A stretch of 64,000 nt of DNA, from the NCBI RefSeq assembly GCF_038433155.1, contig NZ_JBCDMW010000022.1:138944-202943 (forward strand), read 5' to 3'. The notes beneath the pieces were generated by a model that was given only the letters and a program-made list of their open reading frames with translations, ran no database searches and was not told where the DNA came from. Both the position numbers and the translations under genes were made by a program. Within the stretch, counting starts at the first letter, position 1, and each line of letters starts with the position of its first letter. Positions 49,253 to 56,894 of the stretch are shown here, in pieces. Origin of the DNA: Luteococcus sp038433155 (GTDB taxonomy: Bacteria > Actinomycetota > Actinomycetes > Propionibacteriales > Propionibacteriaceae).

Positions 49253-50296
49253 TCAGCGCTCCTGGAACATCCCCAGGACCAGCTCCCGGGGGACGTCCTC
49301 CACCCGAGCATGCCGCCAGGAGGGGTTGCGATCCTTGTCCACCAGCTGGGCGCGCACCCCCTCGACGAAGTCGGAGTCGGCGACGAAGCTGCGCGCCAGC
49401 ACCAGGTCCTGCGCCAGCACCTGCCGCACCGATTCCAGCTGGCCCGCCCGGCGCACGGCCTCCAGGGCGACACACACGCTCCACGGCGACTTGGCCCGGA
49501 TCTCGCCGGCGCACTGCCGGGCCCGGGGATTGCCGTGACCCTCCAACCGGGCCAGGATCCCGGCGGGGTCATCGCCGGTGAAGCACTCGTCGATCCAGGA
49601 GCGGTCCTGGGCCAGCTGGGAGCCCTCGGCGGCATCCATCAATTCCGGGGAGACGGCTCCTCGCGGCTCCGGCGGGGCCGCGTCGAACCGCTCGGGCAGC
49701 AGGATCTCATGCACCATCCCCGCATACAGGGCGCTGGCGGCGTCGATGGTGGTGCCGGTCATCGCCAGGTAGGCCCCGGTCTGGCCGGGCGCGCAGGCCA
49801 GCTGCCAGCAGACCCCGACGTCGGGGAACAGGCCAATCCCCACCTCGGGCATGGCCAGCTTGAGGTCGGGAGTGGTGACCACGTGGGTGGCGTGCAGCGC
49901 CAGACCCAGCCCGCCACCCATGGCGATCCCGTGCAGCTGGGAGGTGATCGGCTTGGCGGAGCCGGCGATCAGGGCGTTGACCTGGTACTCCTCGGTGAAG
50001 AAGTCGACGGCCTGTTCGGGCTGCTCCAGCACCAGCTGACGGATGGCCCGCACGTCGGCGCCGGCGCAGAAGCCCCGCTCCCCCTCCCCAACCAGCTCGA
50101 TCCGTTCCACGGAGGGGTCCTCCTGCCAGGCCTGCAGGGTCTGGGAGATGGTGTGCATCATCTGCGGGCTGAGGGCATTGATCGCCCGTGGCCGGTCCAG
50201 CACCAGCCGGGCCGTGTCACCGTCGCGTTCGGTGCGGATCTCGGCCGGGGTCGGTTCGGCCACCACAGCATCGGTGGGAGTGGCTTCGGGGGTCAT
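49253..50296 (-). CDS. Enoyl-CoA hydratase/3-hydroxyisobutyryl-CoA hydrolase family protein
   Basis: A 347-residue crotonase-fold protein of the hydrolase subgroup: LDRPRAINALSPQMM, GERGFCAGADVRAIRQ, GIAMGGGLGLALHATHVV, MPEVGIGLFPDVG and VEGVRAQLVDKDRNPSW match the enzyme at 38376-39443, so this is a paralogue. AGGAGG precedes the ATG. It is the fifth gene of a minus-strand operon that begins with the NuoB-like protein, 15 bases after the mannosyltransferase, so its substrate may differ from valine intermediates. Confidence 0.85.
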   Translation of the reverse strand: MTPEATPTDAVVAEPTPAEIRTERDGDTARLVLDRPRAINALSPQMMHTISQTLQAWQEDPSVERIELVGEGERGFCAGADVRAIRQLVLEQPEQAVDFFTEEYQVNALIAGSAKPITSQLHGIAMGGGLGLALHATHVVTTPDLKLAMPEVGIGLFPDVGVCWQLACAPGQTGAYLAMTGTTIDAASALYAGMVHEILLPERFDAAPPEPRGAVSPELMDAAEGSQLAQDRSWIDECFTGDDPAGILARLEGHGNPRARQCAGEIRAKSPWSVCVALEAVRRAGQLESVRQVLAQDLVLARSFVADSDFVEGVRAQLVDKDRNPSWRHARVEDVPRELVLGMFQER

Positions 50297-50311
50297 GATC
50301 GCCTCCTGATG

Positions 50312-51862
50312 TCAGTCGTGCCGTCTGCGCGCCAGCATACGTCGCCGCTTCTCCGTGCTGCGCTCATGCGTGTAGACCTGCCAGCCCAGGACGGCGACGG
50401 CGGTGATCCCCAGCGCGACGGCGGGGTTGAAGGAGTCCACGGCGCTGACGCTGTTGCGGTAGGCCAGGTTGATGGCGGCATAGCTGAGCAGTACGACGGT
50501 GGTCCACACCCCGGCCCGCACCATTCGCTGCGACGGCCTGGTCAACGGCACCAGTACGCCGCCCCACAGCACATACCAGGAGTGCAGCGCCGGGGAGCAC
50601 AGCGCCACCGCCAGGAAACTCCAGGACAGGAAGGTGAGGGGACGACGCCGGGCGATGGTCAGCGCGAAGGCGGAGATCAGCAGCACCGCGATCACCATGC
50701 CCGAGGTGCGGGCATAGCGGATGACGTTGTGTCCGCTGGGGTCCAACCCCATCCAGTTGGCCAGCAGTTGCCCACCCTGGCCGATGATGGTGGACGGGGA
50801 GACCGTGACCACGCTGCCCGGCACGTCGACGGCATCCAGCCAGCCATAGCCCAGCCCGGTCAGGCTGGTGATCCCCGCGAAGGTCCCGACGCCGATCAGG
50901 AAGCTGACCAGCACCCGCACCACCGTCGTGAACAGCTCCTGCCAGCGCCAGCTGGCCCACTCCCGGGGGATCAGGGGCAGGGCGTAGCAGGCCAGGATCG
51001 CCGGCTGCTTGATGGCGGCCGCCGTGCCCACCAGCACCGCCGAGAAGAGCCAGGCCCAGCTGCGCTGGAAGGCCAGCCACAGCCCGGCCACCAGCAGCCC
51101 CACCATCAGGGCGTCGTTGTGGGCGCCGCCGATGAAGTCGATCACCAGCACCGGGTTCAGGGTGGCCATCCAGGCCGCCTCGGCCGGATCCAGGCGCAGC
51201 TTGACGGCGATCCGGGGCACCAGCAGCCCGATCAGCACCACCCCGGCCAGTGCCGGGATCCGCATTGCCAGCGCCGAGACATAAGGGTCGAACCGGCAGA
51301 CGTCGACGATCAGGTGCTGCATCTGCAGGCTGAGGGGCCCGTAGGGAGCCGGTGTGCGCCGCCACACCCAGGCCACCTGGTCCGCAAAGGAACCGGGCAG
51401 CAGCATCACATTGCCGTGGTACGGGTTGATGTCATTGTGGATCAGCCAGCCCTGGGCGGCGTAGGAGTAGGCGTCGTGACTGAAGATGGGTGGGGCCAGC
51501 AGGAAGGGGGCGCCCCAGATGGCCAGCACCGCCCAGTGCTTGAGGTGGGTGTAGGCCACCGCTTCACCCTCGGGCTGGGCCCCGGGCCGCATCCGGAACC
51601 AGGCGTCCACCAGCAGCATCAGGCCGGCCATCACCAGCAGCGTCCCGCCGATCCGGGCGGGGGTGCCGGTGACGTGCAGCAGGCGCAACATCCGCCACCA
51701 CGGCGAGTTCTGCGGCAGGTAGGCGGGGGTCAACGAACCGAGCGCGATCAGCAGGGTGCCGTAGGCACCCCGGCGCACGTGCCGCACCCGCCATGCCGTG
51801 CGCACGCTGCTCCAGTGGAGCTCCAGGTCACCGATCCAGGATCCGGTGGGGGCGACGCTCAC
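50312..51862 (-). CDS. Polyprenol-phosphate-mannose-dependent mannosyltransferase-like membrane protein
   Basis: A 516-residue GT-C-type membrane protein with about a dozen hydrophobic segments. SHDAYSYAAQGWLIHNDINPYHG in the first outside loop has the acidic residue expected of GT-C enzymes, and the sequence resembles MptB-type alpha-1,6-mannosyltransferases of actinobacterial lipoglycan synthesis. I start at a GTG at 51862, overlapping the NuoI-like stop by 4 bases; the frame upstream of it is a shadow of that gene. The glycan target is unknown. Confidence 0.82.
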   Translation of the reverse strand: MSVAPTGSWIGDLELHWSSVRTAWRVRHVRRGAYGTLLIALGSLTPAYLPQNSPWWRMLRLLHVTGTPARIGGTLLVMAGLMLLVDAWFRMRPGAQPEGEAVAYTHLKHWAVLAIWGAPFLLAPPIFSHDAYSYAAQGWLIHNDINPYHGNVMLLPGSFADQVAWVWRRTPAPYGPLSLQMQHLIVDVCRFDPYVSALAMRIPALAGVVLIGLLVPRIAVKLRLDPAEAAWMATLNPVLVIDFIGGAHNDALMVGLLVAGLWLAFQRSWAWLFSAVLVGTAAAIKQPAILACYALPLIPREWASWRWQELFTTVVRVLVSFLIGVGTFAGITSLTGLGYGWLDAVDVPGSVVTVSPSTIIGQGGQLLANWMGLDPSGHNVIRYARTSGMVIAVLLISAFALTIARRRPLTFLSWSFLAVALCSPALHSWYVLWGGVLVPLTRPSQRMVRAGVWTTVVLLSYAAINLAYRNSVSAVDSFNPAVALGITAVAVLGWQVYTHERSTEKRRRMLARRRHD

Positions 51863-52233
51863 CGGAGCTGCTCGCGGCCGTGGTGCAGGCCGCCCGGGTG
51901 GTCCGCGGTTGCCACGTGCCGGCCGGCCCACTCCAGGGCGTCGAAGGGGCACTGCTCCACGCAGATGCCGCAGTACATGCACAACGACCAGTCGATCTGG
52001 AAGCGGTCCAGCACGTTCACCGACCGCTGGCGGGCGCGGGCATAGCCGCTGGTGGCCGACGCCGCGGCCCCGCCGATCGGGGCTCCACCCTGACCACTGA
52101 CCTGCTCGGTGTGCGAGTCGATCTGGATGCACCAGGCCGGACACTCCCGGGCACAGATCATGCAGGACGTGCACTTGTCCTCGATCAGGCGGATCGAGCC
52201 GTGGCCCTGGACGGGCCGGGGCTGTTCGGTCAT
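51859..52233 (-). CDS. NuoI-like 2[4Fe-4S] protein
   Basis: A 124-residue ferredoxin-like protein with two CxxCxxCxxxCP clusters (Cys21, 24, 27, 31 and Cys85, 88, 91, 95), the layout of complex I subunit NuoI. About 50 residues rich in Gly, Ala and Ser separate the two clusters, longer than in a plain ferredoxin. It has no membrane anchor. It overlaps the NuoC-like gene and the mannosyltransferase by 4 bases each and probably carries electrons to the NuoB-like subunit. Confidence 0.85.
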   Translation of the reverse strand: MTEQPRPVQGHGSIRLIEDKCTSCMICARECPAWCIQIDSHTEQVSGQGGAPIGGAAASATSGYARARQRSVNVLDRFQIDWSLCMYCGICVEQCPFDALEWAGRHVATADHPGGLHHGREQLR

Positions 52234-52820
52234 CGACGCCTCCTCACTCGGCCCCCGGCCACAGCGGCGGCAATCTCGGCGGGATCGGGAAGGGGGGCGG
52301 CGGGGTCGCGGTCCCCCCAGACATCCGGATCGGGCACCCCGGGCGGCGCCATCTTGCGTCGGCTGGGCGCGGCCGCCCCCTCCCCCGGCTCCTTGGCACC
52401 AGGCCAGGGCTGGGCCGCCCGGGCTGCGAGCACCACGTCCTTGCGCAGCCCACGCACGGGCTCCGCACCCGCTGGGGCATGGTTCAACAGCGGCGCAAGG
52501 TCCGCGCCGTCGAAGACCACGCCGAAGAAGTCATGCACCTCGCGCTGGTGCCAGGCGGCTCCGGGCAGCAGGCCGATGCAACTCGGCAACACCGGAGCCT
52601 GCCGGGGCACCCGGGTCTGCAGCCGCAGCCCGCGCGGTGGCGTCGCGTCGAAGTTCACCAGCCGCAACACCACCCGCAGCTCGTCGGCGCGGCCAATCTC
52701 GTCGACGCAACCCAGCCAGTCGAAGAAGCCGAAACCCTGCGCCAACGCCGTGGAGATGGCCGCCAACCAGGTGTCCGGGTCGACGTCGCGCAGCTGGTCG
52801 TCCAGGCCATGGGCGCTCAC
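52230..52820 (-). CDS. NuoC-like subunit
   Basis: A 196-residue protein of the 30-kDa complex I/Ech family. WHQREVHDFFGVVFDG (near residues 95-110) is the family signature, and WLAAISTALAQGFGFFDWLGCVDEIG fits the N-terminal domain. The last 60 residues are a proline- and arginine-rich tail not needed by the fold. It begins at a GTG at 52820, overlapping the stop of the NuoB-like gene. No NuoD or hydrogenase large subunit, its normal partner, is encoded nearby. Confidence 0.8.
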   Translation of the reverse strand: MSAHGLDDQLRDVDPDTWLAAISTALAQGFGFFDWLGCVDEIGRADELRVVLRLVNFDATPPRGLRLQTRVPRQAPVLPSCIGLLPGAAWHQREVHDFFGVVFDGADLAPLLNHAPAGAEPVRGLRKDVVLAARAAQPWPGAKEPGEGAAAPSRRKMAPPGVPDPDVWGDRDPAAPLPDPAEIAAAVAGGRVRRRR

Positions 52821-53233
52821 CGTGCCACCTCCAGCCCGGTGCGCAGCTCGCCCAGCACCAGGCCCAGAGCCTCGGGCGGTGGCGGGCAACCAGGGATGTA
52901 GCGGTCCACCCGCACCAGCTGGTCCACCCCCTTGGTCACCGACGGGGCGTCCCAGTACGGACCGCCCGCGCAGGCGCAGGCGCCAAAGCTCACCACAAAA
53001 GCCCCCGGAAGGTTGTCAACTTCCTCCTTGACAATGCCACTGAGCGCGTCCGTCAGGGTGCCGGAGACCACCGCCACCACCTGGGCGCCGTCGGGAACCC
53101 GCTCCAGCCGCGGTGCGCCCGCGGGCACCGCAAACTCGGTCTCGATGGCGCAACAGGCCAGCGCGAGGTCCACGACCACCACGGAATGGTCGCCGAACCA
53201 GTCGATGAATCTGCCCTGCGCAATACCCGTCAC
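52817..53233 (-). CDS. NuoB-like (PSST) subunit
   Basis: A 138-residue protein with the ligands of cluster N2 intact: Cys27-Cys28 (LACCAIE), Cys86 in GACACAGGPY and Cys116 in IPGCPPPPE. Family members pass electrons from iron-sulfur clusters to quinone (complex I) or a NiFe site (group 4 hydrogenases). I start at a GTG at 53233 because TAGGCT lies 7 bases before it; the open frame runs 10 codons further without a ribosome binding site. It heads the operon and is divergent from korA with 96 bases between. Confidence 0.83.
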   Translation of the reverse strand: MTGIAQGRFIDWFGDHSVVVVDLALACCAIETEFAVPAGAPRLERVPDGAQVVAVVSGTLTDALSGIVKEEVDNLPGAFVVSFGACACAGGPYWDAPSVTKGVDQLVRVDRYIPGCPPPPEALGLVLGELRTGLEVAR

Positions 53234-53240
53234 GACGGCC

Positions 53241-53246
53241 AGCCTA
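53241..53246 (-). promoter_or_regulatory. -10 box of leaderless nuoB-like operon
   Basis: TAGGCT on the minus strand ends 7 bases before the GTG at 53233. It matches the box before the exonuclease gene exactly. Confidence 0.55.
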
Positions 53247-53329
53247 ACGTGACAGGCTCCCACCCCCTTTTTCGCGAGGGTTTAGGCTTGCAGACTGAGT
53301 GTTGTTCTCCCCGTTGGAAAGAGGCCCCC

Positions 53330-55258
53330 GTGTCCGCTGTGCATGTGCTCGATCGAGTGGTGATTCGCTTCGCCGGCGACTCCGGCGACGGTATGCAGCT
53401 GACCGGAGATCGCTTCACGCATGACTCCGCCACCCTGGGCAATGACATCTCCACCCTGCCGAACTTCCCGGCCGAGATTCGCGCCCCCCAGGGCACCCTG
53501 CCCGGCGTGTCCAGCTTCCAGCTGCACTTCGCCAATTTCGACATCGTCACCCCGGGCGACCGTCCCGACGTGCTGGTGGCGATGAACCCGGCCGCCCTGA
53601 AGGCCAACCTGAAGGACGTGCCCCGCGGCGGGCTGCTGCTGGTGGACACCGCCGAGTTCACCAAGCGCAACCTGGCCAAGGTGGGTTACGAGGCCAACCC
53701 GCTGGAGGACGGCTCGCTGGCCGACTACCAGCTGGTGGCGCTGGACCTGACCGGCCTGGCCGTCGCCTCGGTGAAGGACTTCGGCCTGGGCCGCAAGGAT
53801 TCCGCCCGCAGCAAGAACATGTTCGCGCTGGGCCTGCTGAACTGGCTCTACAGCCGCCCCACCGAGGGCACCGAGGCCTTCCTGGGCGAGAAGTTCGCCA
53901 AGAAGCCGGAGATCCGCGACGCCAACATCGCCGCCTTCCGCGCCGGTTACGCCTACGGTGAGACCACCGAGGAGTTCGCGGTGCGCTATGAGGTGGCCAA
54001 GGCCCCGATGCAGACCGGCCGGTACCGCCAGATCTCCGGCAACACCGCCACCAGCTACGGCCTGATCGTCGGCGCCCAGAAGGCGGGCCTGCAGCTCTTC
54101 CTGGGCTCCTACCCGATCACCCCGGCCTCCGACATCCTGCACGAGTTGAGCAAGCACAAGGGGCAGGGCGTGATCACCTTCCAGGCGGAGGACGAGATCG
54201 CCGGCGTCGGCGCCGCGCTGGGCGCCTCCTTCGCGGGGGCGCTGGGCGTCACCTCGACGTCCGGCCCCGGCATCGCGCTCAAGGCGGAGACCATCGGCCT
54301 GGGCGTGATGACCGAGCTTCCGCTGGTGGTGGTCGACGTGCAGCGCGCCGGGCCGTCGACGGGCATGCCCACCAAGACCGAGCAGGCCGACTTGCTGCAG
54401 GTGATGTACGGCCGCAATGGTGAGGCACCGGTTCCGGTGCTGGCGCCCGCCACCCCCGCCGACTGCTTCGACATGGCGGTGGAGGCGGTGCGGATCGCCG
54501 TGGTCTACCGCACCCCCGTCGTGCTGCTGAGCGACGGCTACCTGGCCAACGGCGCGGAGCCGTGGAAGATCCCGCAGGTGGACGAGATCCCCGCGATCGA
54601 CCCGAACTTCGCCACCGAGCCCAACGACGGGGACGCCTTCCTGCCCTACAAGCGGGATCCCGAGACCCTGGCCCGCGCCTGGGCCAAGCCCGGCACCCCG
54701 GGCCTGGAGCACCGGATTGGCGGCATCGAGAAGGCCGACGGCACCGGTGCCATCTCCTACGATCCGGCCAACCACGACGCGATGGTCCGGCTGCGCCAGG
54801 CCAAGGTGGACGGCATCGTGCGCGACATCGCCGACGTCGAGGTGGATGACCCGTCGGGCAAGGCCAAGGTGCTGGTGCTGGGCTGGGGCTCCACCTACGG
54901 CCCGATCACGGCCGCGGTGCGCCGGGTGCGCAAGACCGGCCGGCACGTCGCGCAGGCGCACGTGCGCCACCTGAACCCGCTGCCCGCCAACCTGGGCGAG
55001 GTGCTCAAGGCCTATGACCGGGTGATCGTGCCGGAGATGAACCTGGGCCAGTTCGCCATGATGCTGCGCGCCAAGTACCTCGTCGACGTGCACAGCTATT
55101 CCAAGGTCTTCGGCCTGCCGATCTCGCTCAGCGAGCTGGCGGCCGACCTGGAGACCGAGATCGACGCCATCGACCCCGACCATCCCGACGTCCCGATCGA
55201 CACCCAGATCGAGGAGTCCGCGGACGCCGTCGAGCAGACCCCACAGGAGACCAAGTGA
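53330..55258 (+). CDS. korA: 2-oxoacid:ferredoxin oxidoreductase, alpha (gamma-alpha fused)
   Basis: A 642-residue subunit with an N-terminal gamma domain (about 8-190, VVIRFAGDSGDGMQLTGDRF) fused to the alpha, pyrimidine-binding domain (about 220-640, FLGSYPITPASDILHELSKHKG). With KorB it oxidises a 2-oxoacid, most likely 2-oxoglutarate, to acyl-CoA and CO2 while reducing ferredoxin. I start at a GTG at 53330 with AGAGG upstream; the open frame extends more than 1 kb further but only as antisense to the nuo-like genes. KorB overlaps its end by 4 bases. Confidence 0.94.
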   Translation: MSAVHVLDRVVIRFAGDSGDGMQLTGDRFTHDSATLGNDISTLPNFPAEIRAPQGTLPGVSSFQLHFANFDIVTPGDRPDVLVAMNPAALKANLKDVPRGGLLLVDTAEFTKRNLAKVGYEANPLEDGSLADYQLVALDLTGLAVASVKDFGLGRKDSARSKNMFALGLLNWLYSRPTEGTEAFLGEKFAKKPEIRDANIAAFRAGYAYGETTEEFAVRYEVAKAPMQTGRYRQISGNTATSYGLIVGAQKAGLQLFLGSYPITPASDILHELSKHKGQGVITFQAEDEIAGVGAALGASFAGALGVTSTSGPGIALKAETIGLGVMTELPLVVVDVQRAGPSTGMPTKTEQADLLQVMYGRNGEAPVPVLAPATPADCFDMAVEAVRIAVVYRTPVVLLSDGYLANGAEPWKIPQVDEIPAIDPNFATEPNDGDAFLPYKRDPETLARAWAKPGTPGLEHRIGGIEKADGTGAISYDPANHDAMVRLRQAKVDGIVRDIADVEVDDPSGKAKVLVLGWGSTYGPITAAVRRVRKTGRHVAQAHVRHLNPLPANLGEVLKAYDRVIVPEMNLGQFAMMLRAKYLVDVHSYSKVFGLPISLSELAADLETEIDAIDPDHPDVPIDTQIEESADAVEQTPQETK

Positions 55259-56340
55259 CCGCGACCCAGACCCCCGTCACCGAGCAGACCAGCGAGTACC
55301 GCGGCCTGGCCGGGGTGCCGTTGAGCCTCGAGCCGCTCAACCGCAAGGACTTCACCAGTGACCAGGAGGTCCGCTGGTGCCCCGGCTGCGGCGACTACGC
55401 CATCCTGGCCGCCTTCCAGGGGATGATGCCGGAGCTGGGGATCAAGCGGGAGAACACCGTGATCGTCTCCGGGATCGGCTGCTCCTCGCGCTTCCCGTAC
55501 TACGTGGACAGCTACGGCATGCACTCCATCCACGGCCGGGCCCCGGCCATCGCGACCGGCGTCGCGGTCACCCGGCCGGACCTTGGCGTGTGGGTGGTCA
55601 CCGGCGACGGTGATGCGCTGTCCATCGGTGGCAACCACCTGATCCACGCGCTGCGACGCAATGTGAACGTCACCATCATGCTGTTCAACAACCGGATCTA
55701 CGGCCTGACCAAGGGCCAGTACTCCCCCACCTCCGAGGCCGGCAAGGTGACCAAGTCCAGCCCGCTGGGCTCGCTGGACACCCCCTTCAACCCGGTTTCG
55801 TTGGCGCTGGGCGCCGAGGCGGGCTTCGTGGCCCGCACCGTCGACTCGGACCGCAAGCACCTCTCCGAGGTGCTGAAGGCCGCCGCCGACTACCGCGGCG
55901 CCGCCCTGGTGGAGATCTACCAGAACTGCCCGATCTTCAACGACGGTGCCTTCGACGCCATCAAGGGCCCGCAGTCCGACGAGGCGATCATCCCACTGCG
56001 GCACGGCGAGCCGATCCTGTTCGGCAAGGACAACCACCTGGGCGTCGTGCAGCACGGCGACGGCTCGGTGGACGTCGTCGAGGTCTCCGAGGTGGGGCTG
56101 GACAACATCCTGGTGCACGACGCGCAGCACGCGGACCCGTCGCTGGCCTTCGCCCTGAGCCGGCTGACCGACGGCGGCGTGCTGCACCGCTCCCCCATCG
56201 GCATCTTCCGCAATGTGGAGCGCCCGGCCTATGACGACCTGGCGCGCGAGCAGGTGGAGCTGGCCAAGGGCAGCCGGGCCGTCGATGCGGGTCTGCAGGC
56301 GATGCTGGACGGCAAGGACACCTGGGAGATCCGGCACTGA
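55255..56340 (+). CDS. korB: 2-oxoacid:ferredoxin oxidoreductase, beta
   Basis: A 361-residue thiamine-diphosphate subunit. WCPGCGDYAIL (Cys42 and Cys45) and GIGCSSR supply the [4Fe-4S] ligands, with the last expected in EIYQNCPIFND; TGDGDALSIGGNHLIHALRR and NNRIYGLTKGQYSPTS bind the cofactor. It has no extra ferredoxin domain, so a separate ferredoxin or the NuoI-like neighbour must accept electrons. It begins at a GTG overlapping korA. Confidence 0.95.
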   Translation: MTATQTPVTEQTSEYRGLAGVPLSLEPLNRKDFTSDQEVRWCPGCGDYAILAAFQGMMPELGIKRENTVIVSGIGCSSRFPYYVDSYGMHSIHGRAPAIATGVAVTRPDLGVWVVTGDGDALSIGGNHLIHALRRNVNVTIMLFNNRIYGLTKGQYSPTSEAGKVTKSSPLGSLDTPFNPVSLALGAEAGFVARTVDSDRKHLSEVLKAAADYRGAALVEIYQNCPIFNDGAFDAIKGPQSDEAIIPLRHGEPILFGKDNHLGVVQHGDGSVDVVEVSEVGLDNILVHDAQHADPSLAFALSRLTDGGVLHRSPIGIFRNVERPAYDDLAREQVELAKGSRAVDAGLQAMLDGKDTWEIRH

Positions 56341-56349
56341 GCCGGGTGC

Positions 56350-56808
56350 TCAGCCCGGCTGGGTCTGGGACTCGGCCAGCTCCTTGAGCCGCTCGATCGA
56401 GGCCATCAGGTTGGCCGGGGTGGTGGTCCGCGCCCGGGCCAGACGCTGTTCGTCGTGCAGCTCGGTCCAGTCATAGGTGTGCCGCACCAGGGTGACCCGC
56501 GGCCCGCGCGGTTCCAGCTCCCAGCGCCACAGCTGGCCGGGCTGGGGCTCGCCCACCGGCGATGGCTTCCAGGCGATCAGCCGGCCCTCGGTGAACTCCA
56601 CCACCTCATTGTCTCGGGGCCGGTTGCCGGTGACGATCATCCGGAAGACGTCGCCAACCCTGTGCACCCGCTGCCCCCGGGCCGCCTGGGTCAGGTTGTC
56701 GTTGCCGTCCCACTGCGGCTGCAGCGCCGGGTCGGCGATCAGCTCGAAGATCTCCTCGAACGGGGCGGCGATCTCCCGCTCGGCACTGACGATGCGAGTC
56801 TCGGTCAT
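56350..56808 (-). CDS. SRPBCC (START-like) family protein
   Basis: A 152-residue helix-grip protein (VSAEREIAAPFEEIFELIADPALQPQWDGNDN begins the fold, ANLMASIERLKELAES forms the C-terminal helix). Such proteins bind hydrophobic ligands or act as cyclases; no specific ligand is suggested. GAGGCT lies 6 bases before the ATG, a weak variant of the leaderless pattern. It is convergent with korB, only 9 bases apart. Confidence 0.82.
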   Translation of the reverse strand: MTETRIVSAEREIAAPFEEIFELIADPALQPQWDGNDNLTQAARGQRVHRVGDVFRMIVTGNRPRDNEVVEFTEGRLIAWKPSPVGEPQPGQLWRWELEPRGPRVTLVRHTYDWTELHDEQRLARARTTTPANLMASIERLKELAESQTQPG

Positions 56809-56881
56809 GGGCCCAGCCTCGCATCCGACGGCGCGGCTGACAATGCCCGTCGGGATCGGCCCGTCGACGGGCCCGGCCCGC

Positions 56882-56887
56882 TAGATT
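56882..56887 (+). promoter_or_regulatory. -10 box of leaderless peptidase gene
   Basis: TAGATT ends 7 bases before the GTG at 56895; no ribosome binding site is visible. Confidence 0.5.
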
Positions 56888-56894
56888 GGGCGGG

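Noticed and set aside
52109..53329. An N-terminal extension of about 400 residues on KorA
   Set aside because: The extension is the antisense of the nuo-like genes, has shadow composition, and the GTG at 53330 with a ribosome binding site gives the normal family length.
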